A DNA stretch of 64,000 bases, taken from contig JAKSXM010000007.1 of NCBI GenBank assembly GCA_022575985.1, positions 72,229,001-72,293,000 on the forward strand, in the 5' to 3' direction. Made by a program: the position numbers and the translations under genes. Under the pieces are notes generated by a model. It saw only the letters and a list, made by a program, of their open reading frames with translations, ran no database searches and had not been told where the DNA came from. Positions 1 to 12,586 of this stretch are shown piece by piece. Position 1 is the stretch's first letter. Every line of letters starts with the position of its first letter. The stretch is from Anagrus nilaparvatae. Taxonomy: Eukaryota; Arthropoda; Insecta; Hymenoptera; Mymaridae.

Positions 1-2
1 TT

Positions 3-617
3 CCTCAGTGCAGAGCAATGATACTGTATCTAAAAAGATGGTTTAATTTATGTCATTTGTCAGGAGTTAATGGTTTATCTACTTTTGGTTTATCTTGGCT
101 AGTTATTTTTTTCTTTCAAATAAAAAATATTGCTCCAAGCGTCAACTCTCTTTTAGAACCAAATAATCAAATTATTATTGAAGGTAAATTAAATAATAAA
201 AAAAAATTTAGTGAAATCAAATTAATTTTATAATTTTAATAAATTATTTCAGGATGGCAATGTAGATACAGAAAAATTGTTTCACACAATTCATCAACTG
301 ATTCCAATGTGACAGAGTTACTAAAAGAATTTTTTAAATTCTACGCTGATTTTGATTATAAAACTTGTGTAATCTGTCCATTCTTAGGAAAAATACTTAA
401 AAAATCAGCATTTGCCTTATCTGGAAAACTGCCTATTGAAATGAAAATTTATGAAGAACTATTAAATAAAAACTGCATTGAATATTTTCGCATCGATAGT
501 CCTTTGTGTATTCAAGATCCTATTGATTTGTCACAAAATATAACAAAAGCTGTAAAAAAATTAAATCTAAGAACTTTTATTGATTATTGTTGTAAAAGCC
601 TTGTTGAAATATCTTAA
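3..617 (+). CDS. MTPAP: Mitochondrial poly(A) RNA polymerase, C-terminal part (partial at 5' end)
   Basis: Non-canonical poly(A) polymerase that extends 3' ends of mitochondrial transcripts. Only the last 181 residues are in the window. Exon 3..183 ends at a GTAAAT donor and exon 253..617 follows a TTATTTCAG acceptor; joining them keeps frame to a TAA stop. The first exon matches the helical core after the nucleotidyltransferase domain (WLVIFFFQIKNIAPSVNSL, compare the family pattern VIFFLQ..P.ILPT.DSL). The second matches the PAP/25A-associated domain (LLKEFFKFYADFDYKT, then SPLCIQDPIDLSQNITKAV near the end). The catalytic aspartates lie upstream of the window and cannot be checked. The gene converges on PDCD2. 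A germline TUTase relative is possible, but the C-terminal SPL.IQ.P pattern favours MTPAP. Confidence 0.85.
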
Positions 618-1002
618 CGAAATTAAATAAGTATATATACTCTGTTAATATTCACATGTGATATTTTTTTTAAATGTTTGAAGAAGTTTTTTTAAACTTC
701 CATTTTATATGTATTTATTTAAACTGTTTAAACACTAATTAAATAAGAAATATTTTTACTGTTTCATTACATAATAAAGGCATTTGCAGTATTTTTATAA
801 TAATAATGCAAGATTTTAAATCTCATTATTAGCTGATATAGATATACCTTTCCAATATTCTACTTTAAAATAAATATTTTCTAAGCATATAATGTTTTCA
901 ATAAAAACAAGACAACATTTTTATTATATTTACAAGATTTATATTATTTTTCATACAGAATAAACAATATTTTTCATTTCAAGTTCTTTTTTCAAAAATA
1001 TT
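618..1002. terminator. Convergent 3' ends of MTPAP and PDCD2
   Basis: This 385 bp AT-rich spacer separates two stop codons that face each other. AATAAA lies at 900-905 and 959-964 on the + strand. On the - strand AATAAA is read at 925-920. The signals interdigitate, so the two 3' UTRs probably overlap as antisense transcripts. No ORF or RNA gene is visible. Confidence 0.5.
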
Positions 1003-2219
1003 TTACATCTTTTCATTATTAATTGTATTAGTATCACTTTCAAAAGTACCACTTGTTATATCTTGTTTCCATACATATTCTTTAAAATACTTCGTCTGTA
1101 AAACGCACGAGTTTTTGCAAGTGTAAATTATAAGAGTGCCCCAATCAATGCAGTTGATGTCATTTGTAATTTTTAAATAATTTAATAGCTGAGGCATTAT
1201 TTGAAACTCAAATTGCCTTGGACCTCCGCATTCTTCACAATTTGGTATATTTGTGGGATGATTATTTGAAGATATGAATAATGGTTGACCACCTCTATTA
1301 TATCTATTCATAAAAACAACAAATTATTTAATTAAAAGACAATACTTTTAAAATGTAAATACCTTATAACTTGTTCAGATTGATTTTTTATTCTATCTTT
1401 AAACTTGGAAAAAATTTTGTCATCTACTCCTTTTGCCATATTTATTAAGTCTGCATTTACATCTTCTACTGACTGTAAAGATCCTGCTTCACCAGTCTCA
1501 ACAAGTTTTTCATACTTTTTTAATTCTTCCTCTTCATTTACTTTATTCATATTTGGGTCATATTCTTCTTCTTCTATTATCAATTCATACTCGGGAAATA
1601 AATATTTTTCCTGGTTAGAAATTACAACTTCTTCTAAGCTTTGACCACAAACTTTTTTATGATTTTCATGCCAATCCCAAATCTGGTGCTGACGGGAACA
1701 ATAATTTACTTTTTTACATTTAGAACAATGTTTTAGTGCCAATATGCCACATATCATGCAAGCCTTTGACCATTTTTCGATTTCTAAATAGAATTTGGAA
1801 TATAGTAATAAATAAGCTTAAAAATGTTTACATACATTTTAATACTCACTTATGTCAGCCCGCCAAGTTTCTTCTTCCAATGGTGGATCAAAAGGATAAA
1901 ATTCATTCTTTCTTTCCAGTTGAGATCGAAAAACTTTTAAATTATTATTTGAATTTTCCAAACAACATTTTGGATCCTTGCAGATAAAAATGTAAATGGT
2001 CCTATGAAAAGCTTTTTCATCTTCTTCGTAAGGTGCATAAATTTGGCATAAAAATATGCAAGGATTATCACAATTATTACAAGCTAAATCTTTTTCATCA
2101 GGAATATTTTTCAAACTTAACCAAGCTGGTTTACCACCCACTTTGCTAGGAAAAAATCGACTTTCAAGAATCCACGGTTCGCACTTTTCCAAAAATCCAA
2201 CATTTACTACCTCACTCAT
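1003..2219 (-). CDS. PDCD2: Programmed cell death protein 2 (Zfrp8 orthologue), 3 exons
   Basis: PDCD2 family proteins are TYPP-domain proteins that act as a chaperone for ribosomal protein uS5 and are needed in insect stem cells (family knowledge). Exons 2219..1850, 1783..1363 and 1303..1003 join in frame to 363 residues, close to the human 344. Donors are GTGAGT and GTATTT; acceptors are ATTTAG and GAATAG. Exon 1 has the N-terminal LGFLE-like start (VGFLEKCEPWILESRFFPSK) and a CNNC pair. Exon 2 carries a MYND zinc finger (CMICGILALKHCSKCKKVNY, then C, H, H and C ligands) and an acidic linker. Exon 3 is the PDCD2_C domain (CEECGGPRQFEFQIMPQLL). The start is the first ATG after the divergent promoter. 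Confidence 0.93.
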
Positions 2220-2485
2220 CTTATCATAAAATTTTGTAAATATTTTAAGAGTATAACTCTATTTTTAAACGGATTCTGGAAGCATGTCTATATTGTATAC
2301 CTATTGCTTATATAGGTTATAAATGTAAATAAAAAACAATTATCAAGATTTCTAACACATAACCTAACCTGAATTTTCTTGTGAATTGCGGAGTTGATTC
2401 ATCAGTGTTGATTAGAAATAAATTAATTAAAAATTGCATCAATTTTCAATAATTAACTTTAATATTTTCAAAATAAAACTTTAAA
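2220..2485. promoter_or_regulatory. Bidirectional promoter between PDCD2 and TMEM50A
   Basis: Only 266 bp separate the two divergent start codons, so both promoters and 5' UTRs must lie here unless transcripts start inside the genes. It holds a short palindromic stretch around 2346-2375 (ctaacacataacctaacc type) and no clear TATA box. The layout is seen directly; shared regulation is inferred. Confidence 0.55.
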
Positions 2486-3196
2486 ATGGCTGCCTGTTTA
2501 GAAAACGTTGAAATACCAACTTGTCTTTGGTTTGAAAGTGGAGATAAAAGAAATGCAATTGCATCAATGATTGCTGGAACTTTGGTAAGATTCAAAAAAA
2601 TTTTTAATTGTAACATAAGTACTTCTTTTCTTAAGTACTTGAATATTTTCTATTTTATTTAAACCAGTTCTTTTCGGGTTGGTGGTTTGTTATTGATGCC
2701 AGTGCAAAATATCCTGAAGAAATGTCAACAGCTTATCATTTCTGTGGAATTTTTGGTACTATATCTTTATTCATGTAAGACTGATAATTATTATTATTTA
2801 TAAATATTGAATACATCTTTTGAAATTTAATAATAATAAAAGTTTTAAATTAAAGGGTCAATTCTGTAACAAATTCTCAAATTCGAGGGGATGCATACAA
2901 TGGTGGTTGCTTAGGAGCTAGAGGAGCAAGAGGTTGGTTATTTATTGGTTTTGTACTAGGATTTGCAGCAGTTTTTGCAGCATGTTGGATATTATTTTCT
3001 AATTTTGTTGCAGCAAGTAGTAAGCTTCCAATATATATTTCCATTATTTATTGTACATTTTAAATCAATTTTATAAATTATTAATATTTTTCTAGATGTT
3101 AGTTATCATTGGCCAGGTGTAGGCATATTTTTGCAAAACGTTTTCATTTTCTTAGGATCGTTAACTTATAAATTTGGACGTTCTGAAGAATATTGA
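2486..3196 (+). CDS. TMEM50A: Transmembrane protein 50 (UPF0220 family), 4 exons
   Basis: Small four-pass membrane protein of the UPF0220/TMEM50 family, of poorly defined secretory-pathway role. Exons 2486..2584, 2668..2774, 2856..3019 and 3096..3196 join to 156 residues, against 157 in human TMEM50A. All introns are GT-AG and 76-83 bp long. Family marks seen are CLWFESGDKRNAIASMIAG at the start, FFSGWWFVIDAS in the first membrane segment, IRGDAYNGGCLGARGARGW in the central loop, and an ending in YKFGRSEEY. It is divergent from PDCD2 and followed 0.9 kb on by EDRF1. I cannot separate TMEM50A from TMEM50B, since insects usually have one gene for both. Confidence 0.94.
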
Positions 3197-3744
3197 AAGG
3201 AGTTATAAATTAAATGGTTTTACTTAAATTTTTTCATGCAAGCAATTCAATATTGGGTAATTTTCTATTGGAATTTTTATTCATCCATAAATAATTTAAT
3301 TAATTAAAATATATTATTATTCATTTAAATGTCTTGTTTAAAGACTAATAAAGAAAAACTTGTTTAAAATTTATTCAAAACAAGTGTATTTTATATAATA
3401 ATTATTGTATAATTTTTGTAATAGATCATGTTAATTGTATGTGTGTGGCATTTATATTTTTAATAAAGTTTTAAAATGATAGATAGTAATAAAAAATTTT
3501 TATTTATTTGTGATTCATCAATAAAGTAATTAGTTGAAAAAAGCTAGTAAAAGTTTAATGACACCATACGGAATAATTTTTTTTTAAACGTTTTTAACAA
3601 ACTTTCCAAGATTAAGTATAATTTTTACAAATAAAGTCATAAAAATAAGCATATTTCAAACTTTAAATAAACAGTGTATTGTTGATTTATTAATAATTTA
3701 TTAAAACGAAAAATTTTGTAAATCAATAATTTCTTCAATCAATT
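3197..3744 (+). terminator. TMEM50A 3' UTR and polyadenylation signals
   Basis: AATAAA hexamers at 3347-3352 and 3462-3467 follow the stop by 150 and 265 bp. The rest is AT-rich with no ORF. Confidence 0.5.
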
Positions 3745-3870
3745 ATTAATTTTTCGCGCGGTACAACGCGTTTCTCTCTCTTCCCTATATAGAACTACCT
3801 AGGGTCTCTATCTCTTCACCCCCACCACTTCACTAGCAGAAGTTCTGCAAGCTTCTAGAATACAAATTAC
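3745..3870 (+). promoter_or_regulatory. Probable EDRF1 promoter
   Basis: A local island of higher complexity in AT-rich DNA. It has CGCGCGG and ACGCGT near 3755-3770, a pyrimidine run, a TATATAG box at about 3786, a C-rich stretch at about 3819, and a heat-shock-element-like TTCTAGAA at 3853-3860. It lies 240-360 bp before the EDRF1 start codon. The motifs are seen; promoter function is inferred. Confidence 0.4.
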
Positions 3871-4104
3871 AAATGCACTAAAAACTGCATGTCTCTTTTT
3901 GTGCAAGTATCAAGTTCAGTTAAATTATTTATAATGAATAATTCATTCATATGTATATATTTTCTATATTTTTTGTTATAAACTATTAAAATTTATTAAA
4001 AAATCTAAAGTAAAAGTACTTACGTAATTGCATTAGTAATTACAAATGATTTATATTTACAACTACTTTTGGATCAGTGATGCTTTGTTGTAAAAATATT
4101 TAAA

Positions 4105-7100
4105 ATGACTGAAGATGAACTTACTGATGATATTCCTCAAAACGCGGTAAGAAATCATTTACTAAACAATATACTTTAAAAGATTTACATTATTTCATTA
4201 TTTTCACCAGAAACCTTCAAGTGATACTGAATCACCCAGTTCTCCAAAAAAACCAGTCAAATCTACTGCTGTAGTTAAATATTCTGCAGTTTCAACACCA
4301 GCAAATTTTGCTCAATTACAATGTAATACAAACTTAAATTTACCTCCAAACAACTGGTTAAGTACCACTGCTGAAAGTTATGGCTTACAAAATGTTTGGT
4401 CAAGAAGTACTGGCTTCTCAAGTTTTCGGATGGCCCATATGTTTCCGGATTGCGTGGGTGAAGTTGATGTAGTTTCAGATGCAGAAAATATAAAAAAACT
4501 TTTAAAATTACCATACAGTCATGGACTTGTATCCATGATTGTTCACCGTGTTGAAAATACATTACTATTAGATGATTTTGACATTTACAAATACCTATTA
4601 AGACAATCTGAAAATGATTGGGAATGGTTAAAGAAGTTTTTTTATGAACATGTTTTTGAAAACCTAGGAGACAAAGAAAAACGCCTTTTTCCAAAAGCTA
4701 ACAGCAGAAATGCAATCCAGCAAAAAAATTTAATATCGAAATTCTTGTATCATTCATTAGTTTTGTCAAATAACAAAGCAGAAAGTCAAGAAAAGCCTAC
4801 ATTACCTGTAAAGCCTTTATTTGACCAGCCTGCGTTACCTGAGCCATTGTTAAATGATGAAGAAAAGTTGCCTGGTTACAATCACAATTTTTCCAGAAAT
4901 GTTGTTTGGACATTTGAAAATATTCAAATGCTCGTTGGAACTGATATGCCAATTTTTGGTGGAAAAACTCATCCATGCATAAGTTTAAAATTGAGAGATG
5001 CATCGAAGCCTATAAATGTTTTGACTGGCATAGATTATTGGCTTGATAATTTAATGTGTAATGTGCCAGAAGTTGTGATGTGTTATCATTTAGATGGAAT
5101 AGTGCAAAAATATGAATTAATTAAAACTGAAGATCTTCCGAATTTAGATGATGCAAAATTTAGTCCAAAAGTTATTAGAGATATCGCACAAAATATTTTA
5201 AGTTTTCTAAAAAATAATGCTACCAAAGCTGGCCATACGTATTGGTTATTTAAAGGTAAAAGATTTAAAGGAATAATAATAAAATAATCATGTAAATAAT
5301 CAATCACTTTTTTATGCAGCCAAAAATGATGATGTAGTTAAGCTATATGACTTGACATCTTTATGTAATGATATGTCAGATGATAGAAATCAAAATCCTT
5401 TCACAATACCAGTTGCTATGCTTCTTTATCGAGTAGCAAGAAATATGAAATATTCTTCTGATTATAAAAAAAATCAAGGAACTGTTAGAATGTTATTGAA
5501 AAATTGTATTAAATTGTTACCAAAAGAAAAATATCCACAAATTGTAACATCCGCTTATTATATGTTAGCTGACCTTTACATTCCGGAAGATACGGATCCT
5601 GCTAATCCAAATTTAGCAGATATTAGCGATGAAGTTGATAGTGAATGTGGAAGTAATCCAGAAAGTGAAGCCGATGACGAAAAAGCTGATCAAGATGTTA
5701 ATGCAGCTATAAAATGTTTAGCTTTGAGTAATAGTAAGTAAACATTAATATTCTAAACATCAATTTATTTTAAACTAATACTATCTACATGAATCAATGA
5801 ATTTAGCTTAAAATGTAAACATTACCAAAATTTTAGACTATTTGATCACACTAAAGTACTGTTTTAATAACTCTTAGGCTTATGGCATAGATTTCAGTTT
5901 TAACGACAAAAACCAATATAATTGTTTTGATTGTTGGCAGTACTTACATTAGATCTAATGAGTTGAAATTTTGAAAATATTTTTGAGCCTAATAGCTAAA
6001 ATGAATAAATCAATTATTTAGTATATCTATTTAGCTAAGCTATTATAATTATATGATTGGCAAATAAAATGCTTGCTGTAAGAATTTAAAAAATAGTTAA
6101 AAAGCATAATTTATTTATTTGGTTTCAAAATAATTTTTGCTAATAGGGGTACTTATATTAAAATTTTGAACTTCTAGTCAAAGAACATCAATCTAAAGAT
6201 AAAGATTTTGTTGGATTTAAATTTAAACCACCACCAGTATCAGGTACAGTTGAAGAAAGGTGTCAGTCTGCTTTTGAATTTATTTCATCTGGATTGAAAT
6301 GTCTTAAATATTTTCCTACATCTAAAGCTGACGAAGATAATAAATCTGATAATAAGGAAAATGTAGAAACAGAAGACCAAGAAGATTGTCCTAGTATGGC
6401 AAAACCATTTGAAGCTATACCAATGCCATATAAACCTTTAAATAGTGATGAAAAGGAAGTAAAAAATAATTCTCCAGAGCATAGCACAGGAATGAAAAGG
6501 AAAAATAAACAAAAGAAAAAAAAATCAGAAAAATCTAGCTTAAAAAATAATCCAGGTCCTGAAGATGCAACTGCAAAAGCTTTACTTTGTAAGCACGAAT
6601 CTAAATATCTGCCTACATGGCAAGCTCCAAAAAAAGACGATAATCACAGTTGGAGCGTTCATTTGAAAATACTTTTATATGAGAAAGCTTTGTTAATATT
6701 TGCTGTTCAAGCAGAAAATGAATACTCATCAAAAAATTATGGATCGGCGTTAAGGCACATTTTATCAAGTTTACATTGTCAAAAAATCCTAGAAATTTTT
6801 TGTTCCATAAAAAATAGCAAATTAACAAGTTATTTATTAGGTCGAGCTGGTGATTGTTGTTTTATGATGGTACAAGATTGGTTAAATATAAAAAAACATC
6901 AAGAAGATTTTGAAGTTAAAAATGTGATTGAAGACTCCATTATCAAAGAAGTATTCTCCACAGATAATTTTGATACAAGTAAGAATATTTTAAATTAAAA
7001 TCGACGTAAGGTTTTTTAAACAAACAAATTTTATTTTGCAGCTTATGATGATATTCTTCCAGAAAATTTTGTAACCTTAGAAGCTATGCTTGTAGCATCT

Positions 7101-8641
7101 TATAAATGTTATGAAAATGCTCTATCATTAGATCCTATGGAAGTAGATAAAAGTAATCTTTTGCGAAGATTAGGAAATATTCATAACGAATTAGGAGTAT
7201 TATACATGAATCAAGCTAGTTGTAAGTTTTTGAATTTTATATTTAATTTTTAAGGTAAATAAATAAATTTGTTTGTAATTGTTTTAGCCCGATATCAGCA
7301 AGGCGAATCATTTTCTGAAATTTCTTTAAATGATACATCATCTCCTCTTATCAAATCACGTCTACATTTAGAATCAGGTGTAAAAGCATTTGAGGCTGTT
7401 CATGATGAGGCAAATCTTGCCTTATTACACTCTAATACAGGAAGGCTAATGCGCCTGCGTGCTCATATTAATACAAAGCAATGTTCTGAAGAGCGTCAAT
7501 TTTATAATAAAGCATTAAATAGTTATCAAAAAGCTTTGCAAGTTTTAGGAGTTAGAAAAACAAATCCAATGATTTGGGATACAGTTACTTGGGACTTATC
7601 AACTACTTTATTCACATTAGCCACATTATTACAAGATTATCCCAACATTGAAAATAAGGTAAAAATATTCAAATTTTTATATTATACTAAACTTACTGAT
7701 TTCTAAATTACAATTTTTCTTTTCTGTAGACTGAAGAAGAGCTTGAACGAGAAGTTGTAGAAATATTTCAAAAGTCACTCAAGTATTGTGATATTGAGAC
7801 TCCAGGACCTCGACAACCAATTTATCAGTTCCGAGCCGCCACAATTCAGCATAGATTAGCTTCCTTATATCATAAAGTTTATAGAGAATCAGATTGTGAA
7901 ACTGATAATGTCAAACGTAAAAATAGCTTACAACTGTCTAAGCTATATTATGATAAAGCAGCAAAGCTTCTCTTAGCATTAGAACAGACTACAGAATATC
8001 TAACAGTTCAAATGGAACGCGTTGCTTTAGCAGAATATCAAGCTCAAAGTATAATTTACTTTTACAATAAAATAATAGAAAAATGAATTATAAATTTAAT
8101 AAAAATATTAAACTTTTAGCTTCCAATAACTTCATTGCAAAATTTAAATCTTACCAAAATTGCCTGGAGTTAATTTTGCAATGCAAATCTGTGATCGATA
8201 TAATAATAGAAAGAAATAAAAATATAGTTAAAAAAGAAAATTTAGCTAGCGTACGTTCATGTGATAATAAGGTTGTTAACAAAAATAATACGAAAGAAGA
8301 TAAGAAAGAAAGTAATGATGAAAAAAATCAAATAGAAGAGGAAGAAAAATTAGTAGCACTATTAGAACAACGTCTTCAATTTGTATTACGATCATTAATA
8401 AAATTATTTCTCAATAAAAGCTCAGGAAATCAGAAAAAGGAGTAAGTAATTATTAATTTATTAAATTTGAAATGAATATTATTTTAATTAATATTTTTGT
8501 TTTAGGTGCCAATCCATTTACAAACAATGTTATAGTTTAACGTTACATTGTGATTCATTAAACGGTATAGATTTAATTAAACATATTTCAAATGTTCTTA
8601 AAAAAATAAACGATATTTTATGCGAGAAAACGGAAATTTAA
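4105..8641 (+). CDS. EDRF1: Erythroid differentiation-related factor 1 homologue, 9 exons
   Basis: EDRF1 is a large nuclear TPR protein linked in mammals to globin gene expression; its role in insects is not established. Exons 4105..4146, 4211..5255, 5320..5733, 6178..6978, 7042..7221, 7288..7658, 7730..8048, 8120..8441 and 8506..8641 join in frame to 1209 residues (human 1238). Recognition comes from the N-terminal half (NNWLSTTAESYGLQNVWSR, SHGLVSMIVHRVENTLLLDD, RNVVWTFENIQMLVGTDMPI) and the FKPPPVSGTVEERCQSAFEF segment of exon 4. TPR-like helices follow in exons 4-7. Exon 4 also has a Lys-rich low-complexity stretch (about 6495-6535). The intron 8049..8119 is the least certain splice, but without it frame is lost at a TGA near 8084. 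The start ATG follows the likely promoter at 3.75-3.87 kb. Confidence 0.9.
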
Positions 8642-8860
8642 AATTTTTAAAATCAGCAAAAAATTGAGATTTCATCTTGAAATTATTATATTTATATTTT
8701 CTTATAATTGTTAAAATATAATTATATTTATACATATTTATATATATTTCTAAAGTATAAAAGAACTTTGTGATGTAAAAAGTACAATATTTTTTAAAAC
8801 TAATGTAAATACTTAACTCTTTTAACTTAGAAAAAAATAAAAGATAAAAACAAATTCATT
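8642..8860 (+). terminator. EDRF1 3' UTR with AATAAA
   Basis: AATAAA at 8836-8841 lies 195 bp after the TAA stop, in a run of A-rich sequence. Confidence 0.45.
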
Positions 8861-10329
8861 AGAAAAGTTTAAAGATAAAATTGTATATTTCGTTATTGAT
8901 GATATTCGGGGGAATTTGCGTGGAGTTTATAGAACTTGCAGAAAGTGATACAAGGAATTGTTTTAAATCATTTTTTCACATAATCAATCCCATAATATTA
9001 GCCATGTATAGTAACAAAATTCTGGTTTTTTTCTTTCGTAGTTTTTTTTTTTCTATATAAGGCGCAGTCTTAAAAAAATGGACTCAAGCTGCAAAAGCTA
9101 AAAGATACATTATAGATCTATGTAAATTTTAATTTTTTCAAAAAAATAACAATGCGAAATTGGTGAGTTATTTAAAAAAGTGAAAATAAAAATCGGATTT
9201 TAATAAAGTGCGGAATTTTCTTTGATTTTGGTGTAGTCTAAAAATTAATCAGCCAAATAAAATTCCTTTATTATTATTCATTTTTTTTAATTATTTTGAA
9301 TTTTAATGCATATTTTTTTCTAAAAATAAAGTTTATACAAGTTTATAAATTTCCCCATCAAATCTGAATTTGTATTTTTCATTTTATTCTAACACACTGT
9401 AAAAAAGAACCGTCCTTGATTGAAAGTAAATTTATTATCCTGTAATAAAAAAATGACCGTAAAAGTTATTGTAATTATTGAGATTGCGTGATTATAAAAC
9501 TGAAATTACATATTTGGATCTTGAAAGATTTGAATGAAGTCAAAATGCACAAAAATAAAACGAAAATTTGAAAACCTTGAAACAATTTAAATTTGGTTTT
9601 TCTCGTAGATAAAAATTTCAAATCTATTTTTCTATTCTAAAGTCGGATTTTCGATTTTTAGGGAAAAAAAAAGAAAAAATTTGCTAGAATTCAAATAACT
9701 TGTAATCATGGAGAAAAGAAATTAATTTTTTAACTTTGGATAGTTCATCACTAAATTTGAATAACTAAAATGCTATTCGTATTCTGTGTTATACTTCACG
9801 CAAATCATAAAATAAAAACGTTAAAAAATATAAATATACAACTATTATTGCAGTTTAAAAAGTTTATATCGTTTTTTAGCTAAGAATCTTTAATGTCATA
9901 TTTTTATAAATTTTTATGATTAAAATAATATATTAAAAATGAAAATTGCATTTAGTTATATTTATCAGGATTATATACTTACCTATACTTATAAAATCTT
10001 TATTTTATGATGTATATTTTTAGCTAAAAACATTTATAACATTTAATTAAATTTTATTCTGATTAAAATTATATTAATTTTTTTTTTTTTACATTTACAT
10101 TATATACCTAGAAATATTTCAATCACGCAATTTATTAACTTTATTATACAACAGTGAGTTTTTGCCAGATTTTGACAAGGAAAGCTAGTCTTTCGAAACG
10201 TCAATGAAATAAAGATAACATTTCATCAAAAAATTGTTCCATTCTGATCGTTATATTTTTATTTGACATTCTTATTTTCTATAAATAAGAAAATAATAAA
10301 AAAATAATTTTCTAAATCAAATAATTTTA
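8861..10329. other. AT-rich intergenic DNA, no gene seen
   Basis: No open frame of note, no RNA gene and no clear repeat unit is visible. Short homopolymer A and T runs are common. Confidence 0.4.
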
Positions 10330-10728
10330 ATTTTTTTAACCTATTAAGGCCTAACCGACCTTTCTTGGAAACCCCTGCGAAATGATATATCAACCCCAAG
10401 ATTCTTATGAAAACTTAAGTTGTTACCAAATGCAAAAAAGTTGTTATTCAGTATAAAAAATTTTTACTTGGGCCCCTAACAAATGATTGCAAGTTAAATA
10501 CGCATGTATTAGCCATTACAACCCTCCTTGGGGATGTCTTTAGTAAGCAAAGGGGTGAGTTTTATAAATAAATGAATGATTGAATATTTTGGGCCAAAAA
10601 ACTCATTATAAAGGTAATTGTGGTCACTTTTTTAATTTTCTCAGACCGCTTTTCACTACAACCCCCACAAAATGATATATCAACCCCTAAAGTGGGGTAA
10701 ATTTTCAAATTTATTTTTATTTTTATTT
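10330..10728 (+). repeat. Dispersed repeat, copy 1 (pair with 13.77-14.06 kb)
   Basis: The block beginning CATTACAACCCTCCTTGGGG at about 10514 and running through GTAAGCAAAGGGGTGAGTTT and the AAATAAATGAATGATTGAAT stretch reappears with modest divergence at 13881-13975, same strand and same order. Flanking pieces (AAATGCAAAAAAGTT, ATGATATATCAACCCC) also recur. It is an old transposon-derived family without coding capacity. Confidence 0.6.
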
Positions 10729-11449
10729 ATTTAAGGCCAGATTCTCATTTTTTTTAAAAAAAAGGTGTCTTTTTAAAATGCGTGTATTTTTTTTATTTTA
10801 TTAGTTGGCCAAAAAATTTTTTTTTCACATAATTATATAATACTTATATTAACTTTTTTAAAAATTTTTTTATTTTTTGCATGTATCATTATAGAGATAT
10901 AGCGCGCCAAAGTTGAGGTAGTTTTTTGCGGCTTGCACGATATCTCGACTCCAGGTTGCCAAAAACAAAAAAACCAAAAAAGGTTGTTTTTAGAATTGGT
11001 TTTCCAAGGGTTTAAACCAACAAAAAAATTTTTTTTTTGAAAAATAAAAAAATGCCAGCGAAATGAAAAAAAAAAACCGTTTTTTTTGGACCTTATAAAC
11101 TAAATAAAAGGCCAAAAAAATTTTTTTTTTTTTATTTTGTCGGTTTAAACCCTGCGTATTTAATTATTTATAACAAAATAAAAAAAAAAATAGGTAAATC
11201 GGATGTATACTTTTTGAAAGAGAGTGCAAGCCGATTCAAAAAAGGCATTTCGAGAAAAACGCGTTTAAAGTCTTTTTTTAGTATACTTACGTATATGAAT
11301 ACCTTTACAAAAACTTTAATATCTCCTAAACGCGTTGGAATTTTATTTCAAAATTTTTTTTACATATTCTTAAATAGTTTTTAAATAAAATAAAAGAATT
11401 AAAAAAAAATTGAAAATTTAAAAAAATTTTTGAGAATCGGGCCTTAAAT
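10729..11449. repeat. AT-rich foldback repeat
   Basis: ATTTAAGGCCAGATTCTCA at the left end is matched by its imperfect reverse complement TGAGAATCGGGCCTTAAAT at the right end, enclosing about 720 bp rich in A and T runs. No ORF lies inside. Homopolymers make the arm length hard to judge by eye. Confidence 0.4.
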
Positions 11450-11804
11450 TTACCAGTCAGCTCGAAGGCTTATACATTGAGATGGCTACACCCGGGGGGT
11501 GGTAGGCATCTGGTTCTTTCACTTATATTATAAAAATATAGGATACCAGGATAGGTTTAAAAATAACAACTCAGTGATTTATATTAAGAAATATAAAGAA
11601 AACAATTTCAATTTATTAATTTTAAAAATATTTACATGAGTTTACTACGTTGTGTTATATAATTACTTAAAATTTTAATTATAACATTATAGACATAAAA
11701 AATATTATTTACTTGAATTTTTATATACAAATGTGGATTAAATACAATTTACAAAGATAATATGTCTATAGCAATGAATGTGGGTGTAAACGTATGAATA
11801 AAGG
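11450..11804. other. AT-rich spacer
   Basis: Apart from a short GC-rich spot (CACCCGGGGGGTGG near 11490) nothing is recognisable. Confidence 0.3.
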
Positions 11805-12586
11805 TGTAACATCCGTTTACCCGCGCTTGATATGAAAGTCAACGACAGTCTCTTAATAAGGAATCAGCCGTTTACCCGCGCTTTTATTATAAATGAAAAA
11901 TAAAAATAATTATCGCGCATACATTTCAGCGGTTTTAATCAAAGCTCACAATTAACATATACGCGGCCATATTTAATTAAGAAAAAATAATAATTAAAAA
12001 TATTTACAATAATAAATTTAAATACGCGGTCCGGTGGTAGTTCGTCATCACCTGGACATCCCGACTCTCATGTGGTATGGCATCTCACATAAGGAACTTA
12101 AATATTTAATAATTCTCCCTTAAACGTGGAATGTCGACTTCACGTAGGGGGATTTCACGAATAATAATAATAAAAAATAATAAAGAAAAGTGAAATATAC
12201 CTTACTTACACGGAGTCGAGAAATGTCCACCAGGACCTTTTGGACCTTCTACACAATACTGTGTATAATGCACGAATGCTTGCTTTATGTATTTAGTTCA
12301 CGCTATTTATACCCTTTTCGCCCTATGATTTACATAAGATAGAAAGAGCGCGATAGATATTATATTATAGTTGTCGGTAAAGACGAAATTATACAAAAAG
12401 TTTGGAGCTTGTGATTAACAAAACAAAATATTTTTAATAACTAAAAATTATAAAGTATGAATGAAAAAACTCTAAATTAAATTATTATATACAAATCCAA
12501 TTAATTATTATTAATTAATCATTAAATTAAATTAAAAAATGTCATTGAGTTAACTATTACGTAAGTGCCCCTAAGAGTATGTTACA
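11805..12586. mobile_element. Candidate solo LTR
   Basis: The 782 bp segment begins TGTAACATCC and ends GTATGTTACA, i.e. TG...CA with short inverted termini. It is less AT-biased than its surroundings and has a TATA-like CTATTTATACCCTTTTC near 12305, as LTR promoters do. GTTTACCCGCGCTT occurs twice (about 11815 and 11869). No internal retroelement coding sequence adjoins it, so a solo LTR is the best reading. The flanking 5 bp do not match, so a target-site duplication is not supported and the ends remain uncertain. Confidence 0.4.

Noticed and set aside
3853..3860. Heat shock element TTCTAGAA upstream of EDRF1
   Set aside because: Only one complete inverted pair; a functional element needs at least three GAA units, so it is mentioned within the promoter entry only.
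11805..12586. Target-site duplication for the candidate LTR
   Set aside because: The flanking five bases (AAAGG and CGTTT) do not match.
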